DNA of 64,000 nucleotides from Salinivibrio kushneri (GTDB lineage: Bacteria > Pseudomonadota > Gammaproteobacteria > Enterobacterales > Vibrionaceae). Below, piece by piece: positions 1 through 9,538 of the stretch (the stretch's first letter is position 1; each line of letters starts with the position of its first letter). The stretch lies in NCBI RefSeq assembly GCF_027286325.1, contig NZ_CP114588.1, positions 1,823,317 through 1,887,316 of the forward strand, given 5' to 3'. A program made the position numbers and the translations under genes. The notes beneath the pieces were generated by a model, which saw only the letters and a program-made list of their open reading frames with translations, had not been told where the DNA came from and made no database searches.

Positions 1-76
1 TGAGGTTACGCGAGATCGATGGTTGCGTTGTATGGTGTCAAGAGGATTTTGCGAGGGAGAAGACGAAAAGCGAGAA

Positions 77-110
77 AGTTCTTAGGACCCAGGTTCCTAG
101 GCCCTAACTT
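77..110 (-). terminator. CCTAGG-type hairpin downstream of ugd
   Basis: An imperfect inverted repeat lies just past the ugd stop codon: AAGTT and AGGACC on one side pair with GGCCCT and AACTT on the other, around TTCCTAGG. On the minus strand it is followed by a pyrimidine-rich run rather than a clean U-tract. It shares the CCTAGG/TAGGACC core with the hairpins at 2346-2381 and 3514-3540, so it probably marks the ugd 3' end, but termination is inferred. Confidence 0.45.
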
Positions 111-115
111 TTCTC

Positions 116-1282
116 TCAATCCGCGCCGAACAAGTCGCGGGTGTAGACTTTGCTTTCTACATCACGGATCTCGTCCACCATACGGTTGGCGACAATCACA
201 TCGGCGCGTTGTTTGAAGGTATCCAAGTCTTTGATCACGTCTGAGTTAAAGAAGGTGTCTTCGTCAAGCACGGGCTCGTACACCACCACTTCAATGCCTT
301 TGGCTTTAATTCGCTTCATAATCCCTTGGATGGCTGAGGCGCGGAAGTTATCGGAGCCGGCTTTCATCACCAAGCGGTAGATGCCCACCACTTTGGGATC
401 GCGCTTGATGATTGCATTAGCGATAAAGTCTTTGCGGGTGGTGTTGGCATCAACAATGGCTTGAATAATGTTGTTAGGCACGTCTTGGTAGTTGGCCAAC
501 AATTGACGGGTGTCTTTCGGTAAGCAATAGCCGCCGTAGCCAAACGAGGGATTATTGTAGTGGTCGCCAATCCGTGGATCTAACCCTACCCCCTCAATAA
601 TCTGGCGCGAATCCAAGCCGTGGGATTCGGCGTAGCTATCCAGCTCGTTAAAATAAGCAACGCGCATCGCCAAGTAGGTGTTGGAGAAGAGCTTCACCGC
701 TTCCGCTTCGGTGGAATGGGTAAACAAGACCGAGATGCCCGATTTCACTGCGCCTTGTTGCAACAACGTCGCAAATTGGCGCGCGCGCTCGGATTGTTCA
801 CCAACAATGATTCGTGACGGATACAAGTTATCGTAAAGCGCTTTGCCTTCACGCAAAAATTCAGGGGAGAAGAGGATATTCTCACAACCCATTTGCTGCT
901 TGATTTTTTCCGTGTAACCCACTGGTACAGTCGATTTGATCACCATCACCGCCGCTGGGTTAATCGCCATCACATCTTTAATTACCGCCTCGACTGAACT
1001 GGTATTAAAGTAGTTAGTTTCGGGATCATAATCGGTGGGGGTAGCAATCACCACAAAGTCCGCGCCTTGGTAGGCCTGCTCTTTATCTAAAGTGGCAGTA
1101 AAGTTCAGTGGCTTTTCTGCTAAAAACTGTTTTATTTCGGCATCGACAATCGGTGATTGCTGGTTGTTAAGCAAGTTGACTTTTTCTTCCACAATGTCGA
1201 GTGCAACCACTTCGTTATGTTGCGCCAGTAGCATGGCGTTCGACAGGCCGACGTAACCTGTTCCAGCAACGGCAATTTTCAT
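116..1282 (-). CDS. ugd: UDP-glucose 6-dehydrogenase
   Basis: This enzyme oxidises UDP-glucose to UDP-glucuronate with two NAD+ in the cytosol and supplies precursors for capsule, exopolysaccharide or modified lipid A. The 388-residue protein matches the length of the short enterobacterial Ugd. The dinucleotide-binding motif GTGYVG sits at residues 7-12 and the catalytic cysteine is in GGYCLPKD near residue 252. The ATG giving MKIAVAG is chosen because the only longer start is a TTG seven codons upstream and family members begin at MKI. It stands alone on the minus strand, leftmost in the window, so its wider polysaccharide context to the left cannot be seen. Confidence 0.95.
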   Translation of the reverse strand: MKIAVAGTGYVGLSNAMLLAQHNEVVALDIVEEKVNLLNNQQSPIVDAEIKQFLAEKPLNFTATLDKEQAYQGADFVVIATPTDYDPETNYFNTSSVEAVIKDVMAINPAAVMVIKSTVPVGYTEKIKQQMGCENILFSPEFLREGKALYDNLYPSRIIVGEQSERARQFATLLQQGAVKSGISVLFTHSTEAEAVKLFSNTYLAMRVAYFNELDSYAESHGLDSRQIIEGVGLDPRIGDHYNNPSFGYGGYCLPKDTRQLLANYQDVPNNIIQAIVDANTTRKDFIANAIIKRDPKVVGIYRLVMKAGSDNFRASAIQGIMKRIKAKGIEVVVYEPVLDEDTFFNSDVIKDLDTFKQRADVIVANRMVDEIRDVESKVYTRDLFGAD

Positions 1283-1356
1283 CGTTTTATTCTCTTGGCT
1301 CAAACCTAAGAAAGGGTATCACGGGGATTGGAGAACGACTAGCGGCTGCACATAGC

Positions 1357-1383
1357 AAAAAACCGCCACGAGGGCGGTTTTTT
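1357..1383 (-). terminator. Rho-independent terminator of tRNA-Ser
   Basis: AACCGCC and GGCGGTT form a stem around a short loop, followed on the minus strand by six T. It starts seven bases past the tRNA 3' end, and the flanking A run would let it act weakly on the other strand as well. Confidence 0.85.
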
Positions 1384-1389
1384 AAATGA

Positions 1390-1477
1390 TGGCGGTGAGA
1401 GAGGGATTCGAACCCTCGATACGTTGCCGTATACACGCTTTCCAGGCGTGCTCCTTCAGCCACTCGGACACCTCACC
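1390..1477 (-). tRNA. serW/serX-like: tRNA-Ser (anticodon GGA)
   Basis: Read on the minus strand the 88 bases fold as a class II tRNA. The acceptor stem is GGTGAGG paired with TCTCACC, then discriminator G and an encoded CCA. The anticodon loop contains CTGGAAA, giving anticodon GGA. There is a long variable arm as expected for serine tRNA, and a T-loop GGTTCGAATCC. It would read UCC and UCU codons. It has its own promoter and terminator, so it is a single-gene unit. Confidence 0.95.
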
Positions 1478-1545
1478 ATATTGTCTGCTACGCAAGCTAT
1501 TTATTAGGTGGACTTGACCTACCCGCTGTCGCGTTAACGGGGCGT

Positions 1546-1574
1546 ACTATAGAGAGTTGCTGCTTTGCGGTCAA
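1546..1574 (-). promoter_or_regulatory. Promoter of tRNA-Ser
   Basis: On the minus strand TTGACC (1574-1569) and TATAGT (1551-1546) are separated by exactly 17 bases, followed by a G+C-rich discriminator typical of stable-RNA promoters. The predicted start near 1539 leaves a leader of about 60 bases before the tRNA. Confidence 0.8.
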
Positions 1575-1761
1575 GCTGTTGGTGATGGCTTTAGGTTTAA
1601 ATGGCTATTCCATCACCAAAAGCATCATTATGTCTGGAAAAACTGAGTTACCCCCCGATTCAGTCGCCAACGTGTTGAGCAACAGTGTACGAGCGATGGA
1701 AGCACGCGAGTGCGAAAGCTGTTAAACTCATGGCATTGTTCAAAATACAAATAAGAGTGTT

Positions 1762-2340
1762 ATGACGTTATCAGACTTTCTCACCCAGCATGCCGATAGC
1801 GAGCAGCTACTTAACGAAATGCAAACTCGTGGTGTGGTCACCGCGATGGCGGCCGCGCCTCATGTTATTAGCCCTAGCGAGTGGCTTCCTGTGATGTGGG
1901 GGGGTGAAGAACAAGCGCCATTTGAGAACCATGAGCAGTTTGAGCAGTACGCCAATTTGATTGTGGATATTTGGAATGAACAGCGTCAGCAGTTGTTGGA
2001 GAAAACCTGGCAATGGCCAGAAGGCTGTTTGCTGGATGACGCTGAAATTGTCAACCAAGCGACCCGCGATTTCGCCGAAGGATTGTTGCAAGGCTGGAGC
2101 CTGACCCGTGATGACTGGGAAACGCTGATGCCGGAAAACACTGATGGTAATGCCCTACTCGGTGGCGTAGTGCTGTCTATTAGCTTGCTTTACGACCCAG
2201 AAACCGCGCTTTCCACCATGGAAGCACAAGGCGCGGAAGAGCTGGCACAGTTTGAGGAAATCTTTAACGCCATGCCCACAATGTTGTGTGGTTTAACCCT
2301 CCACGGCGCGGCGTTGGCGGAAGATGCGGAAGGAGCATAA
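1762..2340 (+). CDS. YecA/YgfB-like (UPF0149) family protein
   Basis: A 192-residue acidic, mostly helical soluble protein with no signal peptide or membrane segment. Its pattern of an N-terminal helix pair (SDFLTQHADSEQLLNEMQTRG), then ISPSEWLPVMWGGEE and a Trp-rich middle (DDWETL), is what I associate with the YecA/YgfB (UPF0149) family, whose function is poorly defined. It lacks the C-terminal SEC-C zinc motif that some YecA members carry. It faces nadA convergently, and the two share the CCTAGG hairpin between them. The family call is by overall pattern only. Confidence 0.6.
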   Translation: MTLSDFLTQHADSEQLLNEMQTRGVVTAMAAAPHVISPSEWLPVMWGGEEQAPFENHEQFEQYANLIVDIWNEQRQQLLEKTWQWPEGCLLDDAEIVNQATRDFAEGLLQGWSLTRDDWETLMPENTDGNALLGGVVLSISLLYDPETALSTMEAQGAEELAQFEEIFNAMPTMLCGLTLHGAALAEDAEGA

Positions 2341-2345
2341 AAACG

Positions 2346-2381
2346 GGTTCCTAGGACCTAGAAGCCTAGGCCCTAGGAACC
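2346..2381 (-). terminator. CCTAGG hairpin terminator of nadA
   Basis: A near-perfect 16-base inverted repeat, GGTTCCTAGGACCTAG against CTAGGCCCTAGGAACC, with loop AAGC. On the minus strand it is followed by CGTTTTTATG, giving a U-tract for the nadA transcript. On the plus strand there is no U-tract. It contains three AvrII-type CCTAGG sites and is the best-formed member of the family of three such hairpins. Confidence 0.75.
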
Positions 2382-2384
2382 GCT

Positions 2385-3440
2385 TTACCCCTTCATTTCA
2401 GCGGCAAAGTTGAGCATGCGGTTGAGCGGGATTAACGCTTTTTCGCGCACCTTGTCGTCAACGTGGATTTCATGCTCTTCACCGCCGTTTTCAAGCGCGT
2501 TTTCAATCGCTTTAAGGCCATTCATCGCCATCCATGGGCAGTGGGCGCAGCTGCGACAGGTCGCACCCGCGCCGGCGGTTGGGGCTTCGACAAGTTCTTT
2601 TTCCGGCACCATTTGCTGCATCTTATAAAAAATGCCTTTATCGGTGGCGACAATCAGCTTTTCGTTCGGCAGCGTTTGTGCCGCTTTAATCAGCTGGCTG
2701 GTTGAGCCGACGGCATCGGCCATTTTTACCACACTGGCTGGCGATTCTGGGTGAACGAGAATCGCGGCATCAGGATACAGATGCTTCATTTTTTCCAGCG
2801 CTTGAGCTGAAAACTCATCATGCACCACGCACTCACCTTGCCATAGCAGCATGTCAGCGCCTGTTTCTTTCTCGATATAAGCACCAAGGTGGCGGTCGGG
2901 TCCCCAGATAATCGGCTTATCTTGGCTATCAAGGTGTTCAACAATCTCCAACGCAATGCTTGAGGTGACCACCCAATCGGCACGCGCTTTAACGGCGGCG
3001 GAGGTGTTGGCATACACCACCACGGTGTGATCAGGGTTAGCATCACAAAAAGCGGTAAATTCGTCCGCTGGGCAGCCTAAATCTAGCGAGCACTCCGCAT
3101 TAAGTGTCGGCATTAGCACGATTTTTTCTGGGGTGAGAATTTTGGCGGTTTCCCCCATAAAGCGCACGCCAGCCACAATCAAGGTGCTTGCTGAGTGTTG
3201 GTTACCAAAGCGAGCCATTTCTAACGAGTCGGCGACACATCCGCCGGTTTCTTCCGCGAGGGCTTGGATCTCTGGATCCGTGTAATAGTGAGCAACAAGC
3301 ACCGCGTCCTTTTCTTCTAACAATTGTTTGATGCGTGCAACGTGTTGTTTTTTCTCTTCGTCACTCAATGCCACAGGTTTCGGCGGAAAGGGGTAGACCC
3401 TTTGCGACGTTTCAATCACTTGGCTCATGGGATTACTCAT
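2385..3440 (-). CDS. nadA: Quinolinate synthase A
   Basis: NadA condenses iminoaspartate (made by NadB) with dihydroxyacetone phosphate to give quinolinate in de novo NAD synthesis. The 351 residues align along their length with the E. coli protein (347). The three cysteines that ligate the 4Fe-4S cluster lie in the expected blocks AECSLDLGC and [17 protein letters not shown], and the substrate region [11 protein letters not shown] is intact. The ATG at 3440 is preceded by GGAAG at a good distance; a second ATG four codons in is possible. It is a single gene ended by the CCTAGG hairpin. Confidence 0.97.
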   Translation of the reverse strand: MSNPMSQVIETSQRVYPFPPKPVALSDEEKKQHVARIKQLLEEKDAVLVAHYYTDPEIQALAEETGGCVADSLEMARFGNQHSASTLIVAGVRFMGETAKILTPEKIVLMPTLNAECSLDLGCPADEFTAFCDANPDHTVVVYANTSAAVKARADWVVTSSIALEIVEHLDSQDKPIIWGPDRHLGAYIEKETGADMLLWQGECVVHDEFSAQALEKMKHLYPDAAILVHPESPASVVKMADAVGSTSQLIKAAQTLPNEKLIVATDKGIFYKMQQMVPEKELVEAPTAGAGATCRSCAHCPWMAMNGLKAIENALENGGEEHEIHVDDKVREKALIPLNRMLNFAAEMKG

Positions 3441-3513
3441 GCTTACTTCCAGTCCGGAACTTCCATTCCGAGTAGTATAACGTGAGTGGGGGGAGAAACA
3501 ATATGAAGAGAGA

Positions 3514-3540
3514 AGCTAGGTCCTAGGAGCCTAGGACCTT
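3514..3540 (-). terminator. CCTAGG hairpin downstream of cpoB
   Basis: AGGTCCTAGG (3518-3527) and CCTAGGACCT (3530-3539) form a perfect 10-base inverted repeat immediately past the cpoB stop. On the minus strand it runs into a pyrimidine-rich stretch without a clear U-tract. It is the third member of the hairpin family also found past ugd and nadA, and probably ends the tol-pal operon. Confidence 0.6.
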
Positions 3541-3545
3541 ATTGC

Positions 3546-4283
3546 CTACATCGCGTTTTTGGCTTGTTTGGCGCTGGTTGAGTCTGGGTAGGTATCAATC
3601 ACTTGTTGGAAGTATTGATTGGCTTGGTCGCCATTACCTTGTTTTTGTGCAATCAGGCCCAGCTTCAGCAACGCATCGGGGCGTTTGTTAGAGTCTTTAA
3701 ACTCACTGACTGCCGTGAATTCTTGGCTGGCTTGTTCAAACTTACGTTTGGAGAAATAAAGCTGACCGAGCCAATAGTGGGCATTGGCGGTGTATACCGA
3801 CTCTGGGTATGTTGAAAGAAACGCTTTAAATGCTTTGGTTGCGCCTTGGTAATCTTTCTCTTTTAAGATTAGATTAACGGCAGCTTCATAGGCTGCATTC
3901 TCAGTTTGATCAGCGGTGAAGTTAACCGCTGGCTTGTCTTCTGGCGCTTTCTCTGGCTCTGCAGGTGCTGATTGCTTCGCCGTTCTCAGGGTATCGATTT
4001 CTCGATAGAGGTCGCGTTGACGCTCAACCATTTGTTGAATGTCATAGCTGTTGCGCTCAACGTTGCCGCGTAAATTGCTCAGCTCTTGCGCCATTTGGTC
4101 AAGCTGGCGCTGCATATCGAGCTGCATTTGGTTACGTGCTTGGAGCATCCGCTCCAAACGATCGACGGCGGTGCCGCCCGCCCCTACTTCTGTCACCGGA
4201 GCAGGTGTGGCAGCCACGGGGGCTGCCACACTCACCAGTAACGCCAGCGCGAGGGTTCGCACAGAGTTACTGTTCATTGTCAT
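3546..4283 (-). CDS. cpoB: Cell division coordinator CpoB (YbgF)
   Basis: Periplasmic protein that in E. coli couples Tol-Pal driven outer membrane constriction to PBP1B peptidoglycan synthesis. The 245 residues show a Sec signal peptide ending near AATPAPV, a trimerising coiled coil at about residues 38-95 (repeated leucine and glutamine with LERML and QLDQMAQEL), then TPR repeats from about residue 125 to the end, including AHYWLGQLYFSKRKFEQAS. It is the last gene of the tol-pal operon, 28 bases past pal. The start could instead be the second ATG two codons later. Confidence 0.93.
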   Translation of the reverse strand: MTMNSNSVRTLALALLVSVAAPVAATPAPVTEVGAGGTAVDRLERMLQARNQMQLDMQRQLDQMAQELSNLRGNVERNSYDIQQMVERQRDLYREIDTLRTAKQSAPAEPEKAPEDKPAVNFTADQTENAAYEAAVNLILKEKDYQGATKAFKAFLSTYPESVYTANAHYWLGQLYFSKRKFEQASQEFTAVSEFKDSNKRPDALLKLGLIAQKQGNGDQANQYFQQVIDTYPDSTSAKQAKNAM

Positions 4284-4311
4284 ATCCTTTATCCATTACC
4301 AAAAGGCTGGA

Positions 4312-4830
4312 TTAGTATACCAATACCGCACGACGGTTTTTGGCGTAAGCTTCTTCGCTTTGGCCAAGTACCAACGGTTTTTCTTCGCCGTAGCTCACGA
4401 TAGAGATCTGGCTCGCCGGTACGCCCAGCGCTTGTAGATATTTAGAAACCGCTTCGGCACGACGCTCGCCCAGGGCAATGTTGTACTCAGGCGTACCGCG
4501 CTCGTCAGCGTGACCTTCTACGACCACTTCCATCGCTGGGTTCGCACGCAGGTAAGTGGCGTGGGCATCCAACATGTCTTCGTATTGTGGCAGTACTGAT
4601 GAGTCGTCAAAGTTGAAGTAAACGGTTTGCGACTGACGCAGTTCTTGGTTACGAATTTGTTGCTCTGTCATTGAGCCTTGGCCGTCAACAGGAGAAACAA
4701 CGGTGGTGCCGTTTTGGTTGGTTGATTGGCCAGAACCACTGCCTGTTGAGCTATCGTGTGAGCTACACGCAGCCAGAGTAAACATCGGCAGTGCCACCGC
4801 CAGACCTTTCAGTACTTTATTGATTTGCAT
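4312..4830 (-). CDS. pal: Peptidoglycan-associated lipoprotein Pal
   Basis: Outer membrane lipoprotein that binds meso-diaminopimelate in peptidoglycan and TolB. The 172 residues begin with a lipoprotein signal peptide with lipobox LAAC, giving a mature N-terminal Cys at about residue 22. A Ser/Gly/Thr-rich linker follows, then a C-terminal OmpA-like domain with the peptidoglycan-binding signature [21 protein letters not shown]. It lies 49 bases past tolB in the same operon. Confidence 0.97.
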   Translation of the reverse strand: MQINKVLKGLAVALPMFTLAACSSHDSSTGSGSGQSTNQNGTTVVSPVDGQGSMTEQQIRNQELRQSQTVYFNFDDSSVLPQYEDMLDAHATYLRANPAMEVVVEGHADERGTPEYNIALGERRAEAVSKYLQALGVPASQISIVSYGEEKPLVLGQSEEAYAKNRRAVLVY

Positions 4831-4879
4831 TCTATTTTCCTTTTCTAGAAAGTTAGCGCACGTTGTTTAAAATTAAAAA

Positions 4880-6301
4880 CTACAGGTAAGGTGACCAGGC
4901 TGGTGCACGCACGCGCCCGTTGGTTGCCGGTAACCGCGCTTTAAAGCGGCCGTCTACGGAGACGAGTGACAACACATTCTTACGTCCATATACCGAGCTG
5001 TAAATCACCATGCTGCCATTTGGCGCAATGCTTGGCGACTCATCCAACAAGGTTTTGGTTAGGATTTGCACCGCCCCGCTGTTTAAGTCTTGCTTTGCAA
5101 TGTTATAGCCAGACGATGATTGATTTACCATAATCAAATGACGGCCATCGGGTGTCAGTTGCCCACCCATGTTCTGATTGCCTTGCCACGTGATCCGTCG
5201 GCTAGTTCCGTCGTCTAAATTTACGCGATAAATCTGTGGTTTGCCACCCCGGTCAGAGGTATAGATCAGCGAGTTACCATCAGGATCCCAAAATGGCTCG
5301 GTGCTATTGGCACGGCCGTGGGTAATTTGCGTCAATTTTTTGCTGTTCAAATCGAAGGTGTACACCTGCAAGCTGCCCGTTTTGGAGAGCACCAAGGCTA
5401 ACTTATTGCCATCAGGCGAAAACTGTGGCGACCCATTGTGACGAGGGTATGACGCAATTTTCTCACGTTGGCCGGTGTAGATGTTCATGATAAAGATCTC
5501 TGCCTGACCATTTTCAAAGCTGACGTAGGCAAGTTTACGACCATCCGGTGACCAAGACGGTGACATCAAAGGCTGTTTGGAACGCAAGATCAAACGCTCG
5601 TTATAGCCGTCGTAATCCGACAATCGCAGTTGATAGGGGTAGTCGTTTTCTTTATCAATCACCACATAAGCGATACGGGTTAAGAACGCGCCCTTTTCGC
5701 CGGTGAGCTGCTCATAAACAATATTGGAAATCCGGTGCGCATAGCGGCGCAAGTCGCTCTCTTTGACCGTAGCGCGGTTGTTGACCAGCAAGTGATCATC
5801 GGTTTGCACCAACTCGCCATCGGCGCCTAGGCCTTTGCTGTCCCCACCGGTGAGCTGGCCCCGAACGATATCAATCAGCTGATAATCAATTTGATAGCGA
5901 CCGTCCGAGGTCGGGGTAATCGTACCTGTGACCACCGCATCCACTCCCAGCGAGGTCCAAGCGTTGTAATCTACGTCAGTATCGCTATACGGAGTTTGTG
6001 GCATCTCGCTGACCGCCAGCGGGTTAAACTTACCGCTGCGACGTAAATCAGAACCGACCACCCCAGAAATATCCTCGGGTAGTTCGCCTTGCCCTTTCCA
6101 TTGAAACGGGATCACACCAATTGGGCGCGCGGTATTCACCCCTTCGGTGATCACCAATTTAAGCGCGGCATGTGCCGGTTGAGTCAGTATCGATAGACAG
6201 GCAAAAAGCATCACCATCGCGGCGATACGCCATGTTCGCAAACGATCCTGACTTTTGCTTGTCACACTGCTTGTGCCACCGCAGGGGCTCACTTCCATCA
6301 T
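4880..6301 (-). CDS. tolB: Tol-Pal system protein TolB
   Basis: Periplasmic beta-propeller that shuttles between Pal and TolA. The C-terminal half has repeated WD40-like PD40 blocks ([42 protein letters not shown]) and the N-terminal half is the TolB alpha/beta domain. As drawn the protein is 473 residues, about 40 longer than E. coli TolB, because some 25 residues precede the hydrophobic signal core and its AHA cleavage site. The ATG is preceded by AGGA at seven bases, but a GTG at 6265 would give a more conventional signal peptide. The start is therefore uncertain. Confidence 0.95.
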   Translation of the reverse strand: MMEVSPCGGTSSVTSKSQDRLRTWRIAAMVMLFACLSILTQPAHAALKLVITEGVNTARPIGVIPFQWKGQGELPEDISGVVGSDLRRSGKFNPLAVSEMPQTPYSDTDVDYNAWTSLGVDAVVTGTITPTSDGRYQIDYQLIDIVRGQLTGGDSKGLGADGELVQTDDHLLVNNRATVKESDLRRYAHRISNIVYEQLTGEKGAFLTRIAYVVIDKENDYPYQLRLSDYDGYNERLILRSKQPLMSPSWSPDGRKLAYVSFENGQAEIFIMNIYTGQREKIASYPRHNGSPQFSPDGNKLALVLSKTGSLQVYTFDLNSKKLTQITHGRANSTEPFWDPDGNSLIYTSDRGGKPQIYRVNLDDGTSRRITWQGNQNMGGQLTPDGRHLIMVNQSSSGYNIAKQDLNSGAVQILTKTLLDESPSIAPNGSMVIYSSVYGRKNVLSLVSVDGRFKARLPATNGRVRAPAWSPYL

Positions 6302-6318
6302 GTTTGGTATCCTGTCGT

Positions 6319-7356
6319 TTAGTTAGGTCTAACGGTCAACTCGATATCACGTAGTTTGGCAATAATATCGCCATCTTCCGGCATTGGAAACTGAGACACA
6401 GACGCCACCGCGGTCTTGGTCGCGCGACACAGCCGCGTGTTGCCCGCCTTTTCTTCCACATTAAGCAACAGGCCGGTCGGTGACAAGCGCATATTCACCA
6501 CGCACTCTTGGCCACTTAGGCCATCGTCTACGATCAGCCGTTGCTGGATCATCTGTGTAAAAATGGCGCCGTACCGCGCCACTTCATCTTGAATAAATTG
6601 CCCGCGCGCGGTTTGCCGTTGGCTGGCTTCCGACTCAAGGCCCGAGAACAAATCGTTCAGTGCCGCCTCTTGCGCTTTGCGCTCCGCTTCTTGGCGAGCT
6701 TGTTCGGCTTTACGCGCCTCTTCTTCCGCTTTTTTACGCTCGGCAAGCTTACGCTGTCGCTCGGCTTCGGCTTTTTTCGCTTCTTCCTCAGCTTTACGTT
6801 GCGCAGCGAGCTTTTCTTGCCGTGCTTTTTCCGCTTTCTCCGCCGCTAATTCGGCTTTGCGCTTCTCTTCTAACTTGCGCTGCCGTTCGCGCTCGGCCTG
6901 CTCGGCTTTTTGCTTGGCAATACGCGCTTGCTCTTCTGCTTTGGCCTTTTGCTCGGCAATTCGCTTTTGCTCTTCCCGTGCCTGGCGCTCAGCTTCCAGC
7001 TTTTGTCGTTTTACTTCGCGAAGGCGCTGCTCTTCTTGTTCGCGCTGCTGCTCAAGGCGTTTCGCTTGCTGCTCTAACCGTTTAAGTCGCTCCGCTTCTT
7101 CGCGTTTGGCCTGATCGCGCTGCTCGCGAATTTTCTTCGCTTGTGCATTGACGACCGCCGGATCAATCACAGTGGCATCAATCGCGCGACCCGCTTTAGG
7201 GGTTGGTGTTGAGTCAGAGCTAAAGTCTGCGCCCCACAACAGCACAATGACTAATACCACATGCAACACGGCAGATATCGCCAGTGCGGGCATCAGCGAA
7301 TCTTTGCCTGATTTTTTATGGGTTGGTTTATCGCTTGGCTCGTTCATCATCCTCAC
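6319..7356 (-). CDS. tolA: Tol-Pal system protein TolA
   Basis: Inner membrane protein that spans the periplasm and transmits proton motive force from TolQR to TolB/Pal. The 345 residues contain one N-terminal membrane segment (about 22-43), a long Ala/Lys/Glu/Arg-rich helical domain (about 75-235) and a globular domain III with two cysteines (GQECVVNM and NTRLCRAT). The charged repeat creates long open frames on the opposite strand that are shadows. It directly abuts tolR. Confidence 0.96.
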   Translation of the reverse strand: MRMMNEPSDKPTHKKSGKDSLMPALAISAVLHVVLVIVLLWGADFSSDSTPTPKAGRAIDATVIDPAVVNAQAKKIREQRDQAKREEAERLKRLEQQAKRLEQQREQEEQRLREVKRQKLEAERQAREEQKRIAEQKAKAEEQARIAKQKAEQAERERQRKLEEKRKAELAAEKAEKARQEKLAAQRKAEEEAKKAEAERQRKLAERKKAEEEARKAEQARQEAERKAQEAALNDLFSGLESEASQRQTARGQFIQDEVARYGAIFTQMIQQRLIVDDGLSGQECVVNMRLSPTGLLLNVEEKAGNTRLCRATKTAVASVSQFPMPEDGDIIAKLRDIELTVRPN

Positions 7357-7803
7357 CTACGACTCGTACGGCTCTGTCATTAAGCCCACCGACGACACGC
7401 CGGCTTGGTTTAATGCATCAAGCGTCAGGATGATTTCTGAATAAGGCACTCGGCCATCACCGCCCACTAACACGGGTGATTTGGGATTTAGCTGCAGCTC
7501 AGCTTTAACGCGTACTAGGATTTCTTCCAAGCTCAAACCGCGCGTCATATCACCATTATTGACACTGAGCCCGAGCTGACCGTCTTTATCTACTTCTACA
7601 ATAATAAAGGCGCCGCTATCTTCCTCTTCAGCCAGCTCTGCCGCTGTTTTCGCTTGTGCCGTTTGTGGCAGATCGACATCCACCCCCTGAGTCACGAAGG
7701 GGGCGGTCACCATAAAGATAATCAGCAGTACCAGCATCACATCAATGTAGGGGACGACATTGATTTCCGCCGTCATCTTGCGCCGCTTAGGTTGATACGC
7801 CAT
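7357..7803 (-). CDS. tolR: Tol-Pal system protein TolR
   Basis: ExbD/TolR-family inner membrane protein. The 148 residues have a short cytoplasmic N-terminus, a single membrane helix (about 16-36, [20 protein letters not shown]) carrying the Asp that takes part in proton flow with TolQ, and a periplasmic domain with the [12 protein letters not shown] motif. It starts three bases past tolQ and abuts tolA. Confidence 0.97.
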   Translation of the reverse strand: MAYQPKRRKMTAEINVVPYIDVMLVLLIIFMVTAPFVTQGVDVDLPQTAQAKTAAELAEEEDSGAFIIVEVDKDGQLGLSVNNGDMTRGLSLEEILVRVKAELQLNPKSPVLVGGDGRVPYSEIILTLDALNQAGVSSVGLMTEPYES

Positions 7804-7806
7804 GGA

Positions 7807-8493
7807 TCACTCCTGGGTTGCCGCAAACGCTTGACGATGAAGAATGCTCGAGAACTCTTCCATAAAGTTCATGTAGTTGTGCTCAAGTTTACCCACTTTA
7901 GATGTCAGGCGGTTGTACGCCATCACCGCTGGGATCGCCGCGAACAGACCCATCGCGGTTGCCACCAAGGCTTCAGCAATCCCGGGGGCCACCATCGCCA
8001 GCGTGGCCTGTTTTACCGCGCCTAGAGCGATAAAGGCATGCATGATCCCCCACACAGTACCAAACAAGCCAATATACGGGCTGATCGACCCGACGGTAGC
8101 CAAGAATGGCAGGTGGGTTTCCAGCTCTTCCACCTGTTTTGATAGCGACACACGCATCGCCCGCGACGTGCCTTCCATTACCGCTTCAGGCACTTTGTCG
8201 TTGCTACGGTGCAATCGCGCGAATTCTTTAAAGCCGGCGTAAAAAATCTTCTCGCTGCCGGTCAAATTGTCTTTGCGCGCTTGCACTTCTTGGAATAGTT
8301 GAGAGAGATCGATCCCAGACCAAAATCTGTCTTCAAACCGTTCCGCTTTGTTAAAGGCTTGCTTCATCACCTTGGAGCGCTTGATGATCATTGCCCATGA
8401 CACCACTGACATACCCAGTAATATCAGCATCACTACCTTGACAAGCAAGCTTGCTTGCAAAAACAGGTCGAGAATGGAAAGTTCAGCGGTCAC
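7807..8493 (-). CDS. tolQ: Tol-Pal system protein TolQ
   Basis: MotA/TolQ/ExbB-family proton channel subunit. The 228 residues have an N-terminal membrane helix (about 12-36), a large cytoplasmic loop, and two further helices that contain [24 protein letters not shown] and [13 protein letters not shown], the hallmark of the family. The gene overlaps ybgC by four bases (ATGA), so translation is probably coupled. Confidence 0.97.
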   Translation of the reverse strand: MTAELSILDLFLQASLLVKVVMLILLGMSVVSWAMIIKRSKVMKQAFNKAERFEDRFWSGIDLSQLFQEVQARKDNLTGSEKIFYAGFKEFARLHRSNDKVPEAVMEGTSRAMRVSLSKQVEELETHLPFLATVGSISPYIGLFGTVWGIMHAFIALGAVKQATLAMVAPGIAEALVATAMGLFAAIPAVMAYNRLTSKVGKLEHNYMNFMEEFSSILHRQAFAATQE

Positions 8494-8897
8494 GTCATCA
8501 TCTCCGATTTAATCTGTGTTGGAATCGATTTGGGTTTCATGGTTGTTGGGTCGACACAGGCTATCTTAACCGTCGCCGCACACAATGCTTTTTGGTCAGA
8601 ATTCACCAAGCTTTGACAAAAGGTCATGCTGGCGCGCCCCATGGCTGACACTGTGGTGACAACCTCTAGCGCGTCATCAAGCCGCGCGCCACGATGAAAA
8701 TCAATGTCCATGTGACGCACCACAAAGGCCGTGTGATCGGCAAAGAGCGCTTGTTGATTGACACCGATCTCACGCAACAGTTCAGTGCGAGCACGCTCAA
8801 AGTAGTTGAGATAGTTAGCGTGATAAACCACCCCACCAGCGTCCGTGTCTTCATAATACACACGAATGGGCCAGCGAAACGGCGTTGATTCTGTCAT
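8490..8897 (-). CDS. ybgC: Acyl-CoA thioesterase YbgC
   Basis: Hot-dog fold thioesterase, first gene of the tol-pal operon as in E. coli. The protein is 135 residues when started at the ATG of [10 protein letters not shown], matching the usual length of about 134. The frame is open upstream for another 46 codons, but that extension has no family counterpart. The catalytic signature [15 protein letters not shown] is near the N-terminus. GTAGAGAC before the ATG is a modest ribosome site. Confidence 0.93.
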   Translation of the reverse strand: MTESTPFRWPIRVYYEDTDAGGVVYHANYLNYFERARTELLREIGVNQQALFADHTAFVVRHMDIDFHRGARLDDALEVVTTVSAMGRASMTFCQSLVNSDQKALCAATVKIACVDPTTMKPKSIPTQIKSEMMT

Positions 8898-8931
8898 GTC
8901 TCTACCCATGATCGGTTTACTATAGGCAATT

Positions 8932-8959
8932 ACTATACCTAAGTTGTGGATGTATAGAA
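8932..8959 (-). promoter_or_regulatory. Possible promoter of the ybgC-tol-pal operon
   Basis: On the minus strand TATAGT lies about 35 bases upstream of the ybgC start, with a weak upstream hexamer TTTCTA at about 17 bases. A second TATAGT-like box overlaps closer to the gene. The -35 match is poor, so this is tentative. Confidence 0.35.
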
Positions 8960-9054
8960 ATGCCGAGACCGCGCGGCTGGCGCATTGGTCGCCCATCAAG
9001 CGGTCGAGAAGTGATGTGCAGCAAAAAACACGCAATTACTGACACGCGAGTGAT

Positions 9055-9082
9055 GAAAAAAGCACCACTCGGGTGCCTTTGT
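9055..9082 (-). terminator. Terminator of the cyd operon
   Basis: On the minus strand GCACC CGAGT GGTGC forms a stem-loop followed by TTTTTTC, just past ybgE. It separates the cyd operon from the tol-pal operon that follows on the same strand. Confidence 0.75.
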
Positions 9083-9126
9083 CATTCGTTTGTCACTTTG
9101 CGCTTTTTAGCGGGCGCCTCACTCAA

Positions 9127-9423
9127 CTAGCGCAGCCACATCAAGGCGAGCAAAAGAAGGGAAACGCCCCACCCGAATGGCGGCCAGGTGAGCCATCGAC
9201 TCCATTTACCTTGCGCGGTAAAACCGACGGCATGAATCACCCCCACACAGGTGGCGTACAGCAGCCCCACCCCCATCGGAAACGTGACACCGCCCATGCG
9301 CTGGGCAAAGGCGTCTGGCGCCCACATCACTTGGCCACCCCAGCACAGGGCACTGGCCAGTGAGAGCAGACGCCAAAGGCCAGAAAAATGCTGGCCTAAG
9401 GGAGCAGGTTGGCGCTCACTCAT
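9127..9423 (-). CDS. ybgE: Cyd operon protein YbgE
   Basis: Small inner membrane protein of unknown role found with cytochrome bd genes. The 98 residues carry three hydrophobic helices (about 15-38, 45-65 and 78-97), fitting the YbgE family of about 97 residues. Its ATG overlaps the 3' end of cydX by eight bases, as expected for the last cistron of cydABX-ybgE. Confidence 0.9.
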   Translation of the reverse strand: MSERQPAPLGQHFSGLWRLLSLASALCWGGQVMWAPDAFAQRMGGVTFPMGVGLLYATCVGVIHAVGFTAQGKWSRWLTWPPFGWGVSLLLLALMWLR

Positions 9424-9523
9424 TATCGTGATCCATCGCTTCGGTGTGCTCTAACCATAAGGCGTTGATAATGCCAAAGGCGCATGCCAGTAGCACACCA
9501 AGAATCCACGTGAAATACCACAT
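9416..9523 (-). CDS. cydX: Cytochrome bd-I subunit X (CydX)
   Basis: A 35-codon gene encoding MWYFTWILGVLLACAFG then IINALWLEHTEAMDHDNE. One membrane helix with the conserved N-terminal WYF-W start and the AxxNAxWLE motif identify it as CydX, the small subunit that stabilises the haems of cytochrome bd oxidase. GAGGAG stands eight bases before the ATG. It lies 15 bases past cydB and overlaps ybgE. Confidence 0.95.
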   Translation of the reverse strand: MWYFTWILGVLLACAFGIINALWLEHTEAMDHDNE

Positions 9524-9538
9524 ATGCAAGCTCCTCAA

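Noticed and set aside
6640-7110. Repeated pattern that could be mistaken for a CRISPR or tandem repeat
   Set aside because: It is the TolA helical domain: irregular codon repeats in one continuous reading frame, no fixed-length spacers. No CRISPR array is seen anywhere in the window.
6541-7114. Several long open frames opposite tolA (Arg/Ser/Leu-rich products)
   Set aside because: They arise from the low-complexity Ala/Lys/Glu codon run of tolA, have no ribosome sites and no family resemblance.
8898-9035. 46-codon N-terminal extension of ybgC
   Set aside because: Family members start at the equivalent of [10 protein letters not shown]; the extension overlaps the promoter region and has no counterpart.
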